This document shows, one piece after another, positions 1-7,406 of a stretch of 15,454 nt of DNA. The stretch lies in the NCBI GenBank assembly GCA_003153055.1, contig PMBV01000353.1, positions 1-15,454 on the forward strand, read 5' to 3'. How positions within the stretch are numbered: position 1 is the stretch's first letter; every line of letters starts with the position of its first letter. This DNA comes from Myxococcales bacterium (GTDB taxonomy: Bacteria > Myxococcota > Myxococcia > Myxococcales > Myxococcaceae). Under the pieces are notes generated by a model. It had not been told where the DNA came from and searched no databases. It was given only the letters and a program-made list of their open reading frames with translations. Made by a program: the position numbers and the translations under genes.

Positions 1-1
1 G

Positions 2-3000
2 GTGCGCGGCGTGCGCTGCTCGCCGGACGGCAAGTGGGCCTACGCGGTCCACACGCTGGGGCGCACCACCGTGCCGACGACCCAGCTGTCCAAGGGGTGG
101 ATCAACACCAACGCGCTCTCGATCATCGACCTCACCGCGAAGAGCCTCTACGCGACCGTGCTGCTCGATCGGCTGAACGAGGGCACCGCCAATCTCTGGG
201 GCGTCGACGTGAGCGGCGACGGCAAGACCCTTTGGGTCTCTGCCTCCGGTGTGCACACGGTGAACCGCGTGGATCTCGGCCTGCTGCACAAGCTGCTCGC
301 CGGACAGATCCCGACCGAGTTGGTCCGCTCGGGGAAGAAGCCGACCCTGCAGGACCGCTTCAAGGACGGCTACACTCGGCCGCTCTCCGACGTCTGGTTC
401 GACATTGCCGCCAACCCATCGAAGCGGACGCTCCTCGCCGACGACCTCGGCGCGCTGTACGGCGCCGGCGCGATTCAGGTCATCCATCTCGGGACGGCCC
501 AGGGGCCCCGGGGAATCGCGCTCTCACCCGACGGGAAGCAACTCGCGGTCGCCCTCTATTTCGCGGGCCAGGTCGGCCTCGTGAACGCCACCGCCAGCCA
601 GGTCGACCGGTACGTGAGCGTGGGCACCCAACCCGAAGAGACCTGGGCGCGCCAGGGCGAGCGCGTGTTCAATGACGCCACCGTTACGCTGCAGTCGTGG
701 CTCGCCTGCGCCACCTGCCACGTCGACGGCCGCTCCGATGGGCTCAACTGGGATCTCGTGAACGACGGCCTGGGGAACCCCAAGAACACCAAGGCCCTCG
801 CCTATACGCCCAACACGCCGCCGTCCATGGCCCACGGGATCTTCGCCGACCCTGGCACGGCGATCACGATGGAGTTCAAGTACACCAAGGCCAAGGCGCC
901 TGACCGCGCGCAGGAGCTCGCGCTGGCCGCCTACTTCAACGCCCTCCGCGCGGAAGCCGACCCGTACCGCAAGGGAGGAGCGCAGAGCGCCACCGCGCAG
1001 CGCGGCCAGGCGGTGTTCGCGAGCGCCGGGTGCGGCAAGTGCCACACCGGCAAGTACTACACCGACTTGAAGATGCACGACGTCGGGACCAAGAACACCT
1101 GGGACTCCGCGGCCGAGTTCGACACGCCGACGCTCGCGGGCCTGTGGCACACCGCGCCCTATCTGCACGACGGCTCAGCGGCGACCCTGAAGGACGTTCT
1201 CACCACCCGGCACAATGAGAAGCACGGCAACGGCTCGGCGCTCACCTCGAGCCAGGTTGACGATCTCGTCCAGTACCTCCTCGAGCTGGACTCCCCCGCG
1301 CCGGACAAGGTGGACCTGTTCCCCGTCGGCGACGCGACGCTGTCGAAGGCACCGTTCCGGGGCGAGAATCCGGTCGCCTCCTCCAAGGGCGGGCTCGACC
1401 TCACGGATCCCACGCTCGCCGCGCTGGACAAGATCCTCTTCATCAAGCGCGACTTCATCCCCACGGCCGACCACGGCAGCGGTGGGCACATGTGCGACCA
1501 GTACCACGGGTTCACCGCGGTGGCCGGGGGCGGTCTCTTCGTCATCGAGGACGTCCTCTCCGGCAGCCCTCACGAGAGGAACGTGCTCGCCACCTCGACC
1601 TGCGCCAACGGCCCGCACCAGGGGAAGAAGCTCGAGGGCGGGGGCTTCCTCTCCCCGGACCTCCACCCTGACGGCAAGCAGATCGCCTTCGCCTACACCG
1701 ACATCGGGCGGCGCCTCACCTGGGAGGAGGGCTCCACCTTCCACATCTTCAAGGTCAACGCCGACGGCACCGGGCTCACCCAGCTGACCCAGGGGCCGCA
1801 CAACGACTTCGACCCCACCTGGCTCCCCGACGGGCGGATCGCCTTCATCTCGGATCGCCGCAGTGGGTTCGGCCGCTGCCATGAGCGGGCGGTGCCGGTC
1901 TACACGCTCTTCGTGATGAACGCCGACGGCTCGGGGTCCGAGCCGCTCAGTTACCACGAGACCAACGAGTGGCAGCCCAGCGTCGACCGGAACGGCCTCC
2001 TGCTCTACACGCGCTGGGACTACGTGGATCGCGGCGCGAACCAGGAGCACAACGCCTGGACCACCGGCCCCGATGGCCTCGACGCGCGGGCCGTCTCCGG
2101 CAACTACGCGATCCGCTCCAACGTCACCCCTCGCATGGTGATGAACATTCGCCAGATCCCCGGGTCGAACAAGTACGTCGGCACCGCCAGCCCTCACCAC
2201 GGGCAGGCCTACGGGTCGCTCCTCGTCGTCGATCCAGACGTCGAGGACGACGACGGCATGGCCCAGTACACGGTCTTGACGAAGGAGGCCGGCCTCCCCG
2301 AGGCCACGGTCGATGCGCTCCATGATCAGAAGTACGCGACGGCGTGGCCCATCGACGAGGATCGCTTCCTCGTCGTGTACGACCCGGCGAGCAACGAGGC
2401 GGGTCTCTCGGGGAAGCGGTTCGCCATCTACCTCATCGACAGCAAGGGCAACAAGAAGCTCCTCTACCGCGACGCCAACCACTCCCTCCTCGACCCCATA
2501 CCCCTCGCACCGCGGCAGGCGGCGCCGGTGGTCCTCTCGGCCCGCACCGGCAAGAAGACCGACCCGACCGAGGTCATCCTGCTGAACGTCTACGACAGCA
2601 TGCTGCCGTTCCCGCAGGGGGCCGAGGTGAAGGCGCTCCGGGTCGTGCAGGTGTTCCCCAAGATGACGCCGAACAATCAGAATCCGCGCAAGGGTCACGG
2701 CGCGATGCTGTGGAACGACCAGAACGGCCGCGGCTCGCTGGGCACGGTGCCGGTCGACAAGGACGGCAGCGCGCGGTTCCTCCTGCCCCCGGGCAAGACC
2801 GTCTTCTTCCAGGCGCTCGACGCCGAGGGCCTCGCCATCCAGTCCATGCGGTCGGCGACCTACGCCGTGCCAGGGACCGGCCGGCTCGTCTGCCAGGGTT
2901 GCCACGAGCGCCGCTATCGGGCGCCGCACGCCCCTGCCCAGATGGCCACCGCGCTTTCGAGGCCGGCCTCCGTGCTGCAGCCGGAGACCGACGGCAGCTG

Positions 3001-3394
3001 GCCGCTGTCCTTCGCGCGGCTGGTGCAGCCCATCCTCGACGCGAAGTGCGCCAGCTGCCACGAGGGGAACGGGAAGACGTTCTCCCTGAGCAAGGGCAAT
3101 TGGCAGGGCAACGGGGACCACTTCTTCTCCTCGTACGGCAACCTCAGGCCCTATGCCTACTTCTACACCTTCGACTCCGCGGTCGGCCCCACCGTGACGA
3201 CGCCGGGGGACTTCGGCGCCCGCAAGTCGCGCCTCTACCCGCTGCTCAAGAGCAACCACTACGAGGTGGCGCTCACGGACCAGGAGCTCCGGAGCTTCGC
3301 CCTGTGGCTGGACCTGAACTCCGACATGTTCTCGGACGACGTGAAGCGGGACGATCAAGCCAAGGGCGACGACGTCAAGCCGACCATCGAGTAG
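2..3394 (+). CDS. Multihaem c-type cytochrome: YVTN propeller + MauG/CCP-like + HzsA-like fusion (5' partial)
   Basis: The frame is open at the left edge, so the first GTG is probably an internal Val and the signal peptide lies outside; 1130 residues are visible. Residues 1-220 hold YVTN/SMP30-like propeller repeats (SPDGK at about 7 and 174). Residues 220-430 resemble di-haem cytochrome c peroxidase/MauG, with haem motifs CATCH (236-240) and CGKCH (344-348) and the family's late TAPYLHDGS motif near 384-392. Residues 545-680 contain TolB/PD40 repeats (NADGTG, NADGSG). The stretch around 700-745 (RQIPGSNKYVGTASPHHGQA) is typical of proteins annotated HzsA-related, named for the hydrazine synthase alpha subunit. 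Two more haem sites follow, CQGCH (964-968) and CASCH (1016-1020), then an Asp/Lys-rich tail. c-type haems require periplasmic or extracellular location. The substrate is unknown; membership of the HzsA-like family does not imply hydrazine synthesis. Domain identity is confident, function is not. Confidence 0.85.
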   Translation: MRGVRCSPDGKWAYAVHTLGRTTVPTTQLSKGWINTNALSIIDLTAKSLYATVLLDRLNEGTANLWGVDVSGDGKTLWVSASGVHTVNRVDLGLLHKLLAGQIPTELVRSGKKPTLQDRFKDGYTRPLSDVWFDIAANPSKRTLLADDLGALYGAGAIQVIHLGTAQGPRGIALSPDGKQLAVALYFAGQVGLVNATASQVDRYVSVGTQPEETWARQGERVFNDATVTLQSWLACATCHVDGRSDGLNWDLVNDGLGNPKNTKALAYTPNTPPSMAHGIFADPGTAITMEFKYTKAKAPDRAQELALAAYFNALRAEADPYRKGGAQSATAQRGQAVFASAGCGKCHTGKYYTDLKMHDVGTKNTWDSAAEFDTPTLAGLWHTAPYLHDGSAATLKDVLTTRHNEKHGNGSALTSSQVDDLVQYLLELDSPAPDKVDLFPVGDATLSKAPFRGENPVASSKGGLDLTDPTLAALDKILFIKRDFIPTADHGSGGHMCDQYHGFTAVAGGGLFVIEDVLSGSPHERNVLATSTCANGPHQGKKLEGGGFLSPDLHPDGKQIAFAYTDIGRRLTWEEGSTFHIFKVNADGTGLTQLTQGPHNDFDPTWLPDGRIAFISDRRSGFGRCHERAVPVYTLFVMNADGSGSEPLSYHETNEWQPSVDRNGLLLYTRWDYVDRGANQEHNAWTTGPDGLDARAVSGNYAIRSNVTPRMVMNIRQIPGSNKYVGTASPHHGQAYGSLLVVDPDVEDDDGMAQYTVLTKEAGLPEATVDALHDQKYATAWPIDEDRFLVVYDPASNEAGLSGKRFAIYLIDSKGNKKLLYRDANHSLLDPIPLAPRQAAPVVLSARTGKKTDPTEVILLNVYDSMLPFPQGAEVKALRVVQVFPKMTPNNQNPRKGHGAMLWNDQNGRGSLGTVPVDKDGSARFLLPPGKTVFFQALDAEGLAIQSMRSATYAVPGTGRLVCQGCHERRYRAPHAPAQMATALSRPASVLQPETDGSWPLSFARLVQPILDAKCASCHEGNGKTFSLSKGNWQGNGDHFFSSYGNLRPYAYFYTFDSAVGPTVTTPGDFGARKSRLYPLLKSNHYEVALTDQELRSFALWLDLNSDMFSDDVKRDDQAKGDDVKPTIE

Positions 3395-3467
3395 GCGAAG
3401 AAGTCGAGGGTCGAGGGCAGCTCCGCCCAGGGTTCCCGGACTTAGTTCGGCGGTCGAACAAATGTCC

Positions 3468-3495
3468 TTGCCGGTGCCCTGACGCTTGCTAGGGT
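3468..3495 (+). promoter_or_regulatory. Candidate sigma-70-type promoter for the glucanase gene
   Basis: TTGCCG (3468-3473) and TAGGGT (3490-3495) are separated by 16 bases, and TGC directly before the -10 gives an extended -10 element. It lies in the 247-base gap between the multihaem gene and the glucanase and would give a 5' UTR of roughly 140 bases. The match is moderate only; GC-rich genomes produce such pairs by chance. Confidence 0.35.
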
Positions 3496-3501
3496 TCACC
3501 C

Positions 3502-3544
3502 GTCACCTCGGTGGGGTGACCGCCGCCCGCGCCGTTCGGCGGAG
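3502..3544 (+). promoter_or_regulatory. Inverted repeats in the glucanase 5' region
   Basis: GTCACC (3502-3507) and GGTGAC (3515-3520) form a perfect 6-bp inverted repeat with a 7-base loop. A second possible stem pairs CCGCC just after it with GGCGG near 3538-3542. They lie just downstream of the candidate promoter, so they could be an operator or structured leader RNA. I compared the region by eye with common riboswitch consensus patterns (c-di-GMP GEMM, cobalamin, SAH, glycine) and found no match. Confidence 0.3.
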
Positions 3545-3641
3545 CCCGACGCGACCCGGCCGTCGAGCCAGGCGAGATCCAGCAGTCCCCCGCGCGTCCC
3601 GGGCGCCACCTCCCCTTTGGGGCAGCACGAGGTCGACCCGT

Positions 3642-4892
3642 ATGAAGCGCAACACGCCCACGGACCCTGCGATGCAGTCGAGGACCACTCTTTCGACAGG
3701 ACAGCCCGTCCGACCGAGGCCCGCATGGAGCTCGGCCGCCCGGGCGGTGACCGCGGCGGCGGCGTTGTGCCTCGCGGTGGCCCCGGTGGCGGCCGGCGCC
3801 GCGGTGTCCACCGGCACCACCGCGCTCTCCTGCACCCAGGTTCAGCTCTGGGCCAACGGGGTGGGCTGGGCGGATCTCCACTACACCGTCAGCGGCGGAG
3901 GGCAGCTCAACGTCCGGATGGCGCAGAGCGGGACGAGCGCGACGTACACCGTGAGCGGTCTCTCGAGCGGAGCGGTTCTCCGGTACTTCTTCACCTACGT
4001 CCCGGCCGGTTCGACGGCGGCGGTGGACACAGCCTGGGCCTCGCTGCCGGTGAGCTGCGTCACCGACGCGTGCACCTCGTGCAAGTACCACACGCTCGTC
4101 TGGGCCGACGAGTTCGACGGGAGCGGCCAGCCGTCGGCGAACAGCTGGAGCTACCACGTGGGCAATGGCTGGAACTCGGGCGCGGGCGCCTTCACTGGCT
4201 GGGGGAACGGCGAGTGGGAGTGGTACCGGCCGGAGCAGTGCTCCCTGCAGAACGGCGCCCTGGTTCTCCGCGCCGACTACGCGTCGAGCCCGACCAGCAT
4301 CGCCGGCGGCAATTGGTACCAGCGCTCCTGCCGCATCACGACCCAAGGAAAGTTGAGTTGGTCCAACGCGCGGGTAGAGGCGCGCATCGCGATGCCGGCC
4401 AAAGCCGGCGCTTGGCCTGCGTTCTGGCTGATGGGGACATCGAACAACGGGACGTACACCTCCAACTCAGCCGCGCCGATCGGTGCGTACGACACGATGG
4501 CGACGAACTGGGCGAGCTGCGGGGAGATCGACGTCATGGAGCACGTCAACTCCGACGGGGTGGCGCACCAGAACCTCTTCTGGGATACGCGCACCGGCGT
4601 GTATCCGTGGTCCGGCTCGACCGTCGCCAGCAACCAGAGCTCGTACTCCGTCGGGGACGTGACGCAGTTCCACACCTACGCGGTGGAGTGGGACGCGAGC
4701 ACGATGTGGTGGTACGTCGACAACGCGCTGGTGAAGATACAGAGCGTCTCGGCGGGCAACATGGAGGAATACCGCCAGAGCTTCTTCGTCATCTTGAACC
4801 TGGCGCTGGCCGGAAGCTTCCCCAACACCGCGCCGGTGCAGAGCGACTTCCCGCTCTCCATGTACGTGGACTACGTGCGCGTCTACCAGTAG
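3642..4892 (+). CDS. Secreted GH16 endo-beta-glucanase with N-terminal CBM56-like module
   Basis: The ATG at 3642 gives 416 residues and has a weak GAGG about ten bases upstream; the frame is open further 5', but that extension is Arg/Pro-rich and unlike protein. A second ATG at 3672 is possible. Residues 35-54 are a hydrophobic signal-peptide core ending in an AGA-type cleavage site. Residues 56-135 (WANGVGWADLHYTV, then YTVSGLSSG and VDTAW) resemble CBM56, a beta-1,3-glucan-binding module. Residues 147-416 are the GH16 beta-sandwich with the active-site motif EIDVME at 295-300: E295 is the expected nucleophile and E300 the acid/base. The family hydrolyses internal beta-1,3 or beta-1,3-1,4 glucan bonds. 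With a CBM56-like module, a laminarinase-type activity is the likeliest, acting outside the cell on fungal or algal glucan. The 48 bases after the stop, before the convergent kinase gene, show no convincing terminator. Confidence 0.9.
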   Translation: MKRNTPTDPAMQSRTTLSTGQPVRPRPAWSSAARAVTAAAALCLAVAPVAAGAAVSTGTTALSCTQVQLWANGVGWADLHYTVSGGGQLNVRMAQSGTSATYTVSGLSSGAVLRYFFTYVPAGSTAAVDTAWASLPVSCVTDACTSCKYHTLVWADEFDGSGQPSANSWSYHVGNGWNSGAGAFTGWGNGEWEWYRPEQCSLQNGALVLRADYASSPTSIAGGNWYQRSCRITTQGKLSWSNARVEARIAMPAKAGAWPAFWLMGTSNNGTYTSNSAAPIGAYDTMATNWASCGEIDVMEHVNSDGVAHQNLFWDTRTGVYPWSGSTVASNQSSYSVGDVTQFHTYAVEWDASTMWWYVDNALVKIQSVSAGNMEEYRQSFFVILNLALAGSFPNTAPVQSDFPLSMYVDYVRVYQ

Positions 4893-4940
4893 CGCGGCGA
4901 GATGGGCGCGCGTCCTCTCCGGTCGCGGCCCGGGTCCAGC

Positions 4941-6770
4941 TTACGCGACGCAGCTCACCACCAGGCGCTCCGGCCGGAGCCACCGCCGGAGCGTCCCCTC
5001 GAGCTCGGCCAGGCTGAACGGCTTGGTCAGCGTGTCGTTCATCCCCTCCTCGAAGCAGCGGGCGAGATCCTCGGCCACCGCGTTCGCGGTGAGCGCGACG
5101 ATCGGGGTGACGACCCCCCGGCCGCGGAGCGCACGGGCAAGCCCGTACCCATCGAGATGGGGCATGTTGAGGTCCGTCAGCACCAGATCCACCTCCGCCC
5201 GCCCGAAGAGCTCGAGGGCTGCTTGGCCATCCTTGGCCTCGAGGACCTCCAGCCCCAGGCGCTTGAGCATTTCCCGGGCGACCAGCATGTTGATGGTGTT
5301 GTCCTCCGCCACCAGCACGCATCCACGCAGCGCCGGTGACGCCCGCTCCCCCTTGCGGTCGGGGGCAACCTTCATCGGTGGCGGCGGGGCCACCGGGAGC
5401 GCGAGCCGGACCCGGAAGGTCGATCCCTGTCCCGGGGAGCTCTCCACCTCGATCGTCCCGTTCATCGCCTCGATCAGCCGCTTGGAGATCGCCAGCCCCA
5501 AGCCGGTGCCCCCGTACTGGCGGGTGGTCGAGTCGTCCCCTTGACTGAAGGCGCGGAAGAGCCTCGCCTGCTGCTCGGGAGTCATCCCTGGACCATGATC
5601 GACGACCGCCAGCGAGAGCCGCGCGAGGTCACCAGCGAGCTCCACCTCCACCTCGAGGGCGACGGTGCCGCGCTCGGTGAACTTCACGGCGTTCCCGACG
5701 AGGTTCGAGAGCACCTGCCGGATCCGGACCGGGTCGCCGCGGAGCCAGCGTGGTGCGCCCTCGGGCCACCGGGAGACCAGGAGCAGGCCCTTGCTCGAGG
5801 CCGTGGCGGAGAACAGGAGCTGGACGGCCTCCACCATCGCCGACGCGTCGAAGTCGACGGACTCGATCGTGAGCTGGCCGGCTTCGATCTTGGAGAAGTC
5901 GAGGACATCGTCGATCAGGTGCCTGAGGTTCTGCCCGGCCTCGGCGATGGTGTGCACCACGGCGCGCTGCGCGGCGGTCAGCTCCATCGTCGAGAGGAGC
6001 TCGGTGAGCCCCATCACCCCGTTCATCGGTGTGCGGATCTCGTGGCTCATGGTGGCGAGGAACGCGCTCTTCGCGCGGCTGGCGGCCTCGGCCCGCTCGG
6101 CCAGCTCGCGAGACCGCGCATCTGAGGCCTCGAGCTCGTCACGCTGGCGCTGGATGGTCGCGCGGTTCATGAAGTCGCGCTGCCGCGAGACGGTGAACGC
6201 CACGCTGAGCAGGACGCTCATCAGCGAGGCTCCCAGAGCGGAGCTGAGGTTGGCCGCCAGCACTGCCCCTTCGGGCCGGGCCGTGAGGTGGCAGGCCGCG
6301 AACGCGCCAAAGGCGACGACGGCCTGGAGGGCGGCCGAGACAGGTCTGAGGCGCACCAGCATGGCAAAGAGGAACGAGACCAGGATGTAGGAGGAGATCG
6401 ACGTGGTGACCAGCTGGTCGATGGACGAATCCACCGCTCCGAAGAGCAGGAAGCCCATGGCGATGGCCGGGGGGAACCAGCGCCGGCCGAAGGCGCTCTC
6501 GCGCAGCCGGGCCCACAGCACGGCCCCGAGCACCACGGTGACCACCGCGACCATCGCCCAGTGCTCGACCACCATCAACTCGCGCCATCGCCGCCCCGCA
6601 CCCGGCTCGGCTGTCGAGAGCGCGAAGGTGACGGCCGACACGAGGTGAAACAGAAGCGCCACGGGCAACCCCAGCGTCACCCGCTCGAGGTTGTGTGCCC
6701 GGCGGTCGGACTCGTAGCGCGCCGCGACGTCGTCGGGCATCCGCACGCCGAATCGGAACGGGTTCCTCAC
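4941..6770 (-). CDS. Membrane-bound hybrid sensor histidine kinase with receiver domain
   Basis: 609 residues from a GTG at 6770; an in-frame ATG at 6740 (residue 11) is an alternative, and neither has a clear Shine-Dalgarno. About six hydrophobic segments fill residues 30-195 (roughly 31-52, 70-88, 99-121, 125-140, 145-163, 172-192); I do not recognise this sensor region as a named family. A short coiled linker (200-233) leads to HisKA with SHEIRTP, phospho-acceptor H243. HATPase_c carries the N box at N360, G1 at D391-G395 (DHGPG) and G2 at 420-425 (GGTGLG). After a proline-rich linker, a receiver domain runs from 483 to 598 with acidic residues E489/D490, phospho-acceptor D533 and conserved K583. 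All catalytic residues are present, so it should autophosphorylate and pass phosphate to its own receiver. No separate Hpt or output regulator is adjacent, so the partner is elsewhere. Confidence 0.93.
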   Translation of the reverse strand: MRNPFRFGVRMPDDVAARYESDRRAHNLERVTLGLPVALLFHLVSAVTFALSTAEPGAGRRWRELMVVEHWAMVAVVTVVLGAVLWARLRESAFGRRWFPPAIAMGFLLFGAVDSSIDQLVTTSISSYILVSFLFAMLVRLRPVSAALQAVVAFGAFAACHLTARPEGAVLAANLSSALGASLMSVLLSVAFTVSRQRDFMNRATIQRQRDELEASDARSRELAERAEAASRAKSAFLATMSHEIRTPMNGVMGLTELLSTMELTAAQRAVVHTIAEAGQNLRHLIDDVLDFSKIEAGQLTIESVDFDASAMVEAVQLLFSATASSKGLLLVSRWPEGAPRWLRGDPVRIRQVLSNLVGNAVKFTERGTVALEVEVELAGDLARLSLAVVDHGPGMTPEQQARLFRAFSQGDDSTTRQYGGTGLGLAISKRLIEAMNGTIEVESSPGQGSTFRVRLALPVAPPPPMKVAPDRKGERASPALRGCVLVAEDNTINMLVAREMLKRLGLEVLEAKDGQAALELFGRAEVDLVLTDLNMPHLDGYGLARALRGRGVVTPIVALTANAVAEDLARCFEEGMNDTLTKPFSLAELEGTLRRWLRPERLVVSCVA

Positions 6771-7079
6771 TCAACTCAAAGCTATTCGGCTCGACTCCGG
6801 CCGGCTCGACGAGTCCACCCGTAGGGCGAATGCCCGCCAGACCACCCAGCACCCCGGCTTCTGACGTGGGTTCCGATATCGGTGTGAGGGGTCATCGCCC
6901 ACCCTGGCGAGCCGGCCCACCGCACGGAGGGCCGGGCGGTCGCACACTCGTCGACCGGGCCATCGGGAGAGGTGCTCCAGGGGAGCGAGAAGCCCCGTCA
7001 CCCGCCGCGCTCGACCGTGGCGAGGTCGTTAGTGTAGGTGTTCGAGGCAAGCCGGTGAGCGCAAGGAGTGCCGCGGAGC
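6771..7079. other. Divergent intergenic region between kinase and Rieske genes
   Basis: About 309 bases from which the kinase (-) and the Rieske gene (+) diverge. No convincing ORF: the frames running through it are continuations of out-of-frame readings. It contains the perfect palindrome CCGATATCGG (6873-6882), a small GGGC-GAAT-GCCC dyad near 6824-6835, and an AAGGAG ribosome-binding site at 7063-7068. No consensus -35/-10 pair was found for either direction. Confidence 0.6.
6873..6882. promoter_or_regulatory. 10-bp perfect palindrome, candidate operator
   Basis: CCGATATCGG is perfectly self-complementary and sits about 100 bases upstream of the kinase start and 200 bases upstream of the Rieske start. 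A dimeric regulator could bind it. The position is suggestive only; a single 10-bp palindrome can occur by chance. Confidence 0.2.
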
Positions 7080-7406
7080 ATGAGTGAGTCGAGCCGAGCG
7101 ATCCTGGGCCCCGCCGACCTCGAGGAGGGCGAGGTGCGAGGCTACGCGGTGGGCACGAGGCGGGTGCTGGTGGCGAGGGTGGGTGGCCGGCTCAAGGCGA
7201 TGGACGACTGGTGCAACCACGCGGGCTGCTCCCTGTCGCGTGGTCGGCTCGAGGGCAACACGGTGGTGTGCCCCTGTCACGAGATCGGCTTCGACCTCGA
7301 CTCGGGCAAGAACGTCACCAGCCGTGGCCTGTCCGGCGATCAGCCCGTCTACCCCCTCGAGCTGTTCGACGGGCAGCTCGTGCTGCTGGGCTTTCCAACG
7401 GAGTGA
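7080..7406 (+). CDS. Small Rieske [2Fe-2S] ferredoxin
   Basis: 108 residues from the ATG at 7080. A GTG at 7068 is in frame, but the AAGGAG at 7063-7068 would overlap it; that site lies 11 bases before the ATG, so I chose the ATG. The Rieske motif is complete: C45-N-H47, 16 residues, then C64-P-C-H67, so two Cys and two His can bind a [2Fe-2S] cluster. The length and lack of any membrane segment fit a soluble ferredoxin like those serving aromatic-ring dioxygenases, or a NirD-like subunit, rather than a bc1 Rieske protein. No oxygenase or reductase subunit lies nearby. The stop codon overlaps the start of the TIGR02757 gene by one base (TGATG), so the two are probably translationally coupled. 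Its role is likely electron transfer; the partner is unknown. Confidence 0.9.
   Translation: MSESSRAILGPADLEEGEVRGYAVGTRRVLVARVGGRLKAMDDWCNHAGCSLSRGRLEGNTVVCPCHEIGFDLDSGKNVTSRGLSGDQPVYPLELFDGQLVLLGFPTE

Noticed and set aside
2..3394. Hydrazine synthase (anammox) function
   Set aside because: Only the HzsA-like domain type is shared. The beta and gamma subunits and other anammox genes are absent, and related domains occur widely outside anammox bacteria.
1175..3499. Long antisense frame of 774 codons opposite the multihaem gene
   Set aside because: It is a shadow of high third-position GC. Its composition is Val/Gly/Arg/Glu-rich with no domain, while the sense frame has four CXXCH motifs and recognisable families.
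3486..3641. TTG at 3486 as the glucanase start
   Set aside because: The 52 extra residues are Arg/Pro-rich and would put the signal peptide deep inside the protein; the TTG also lies inside the candidate promoter.
3617..5017. 466-codon frame overlapping the glucanase
   Set aside because: Arg/Gly/Pro-rich off-frame reading; the overlapping GH16 frame has a signal peptide and intact catalytic motif.
6771..7001. 76-codon minus-strand frame upstream of the kinase
   Set aside because: No homology recognised, poor composition and no ribosome-binding site; it ends where the kinase begins and is better seen as intergenic DNA.
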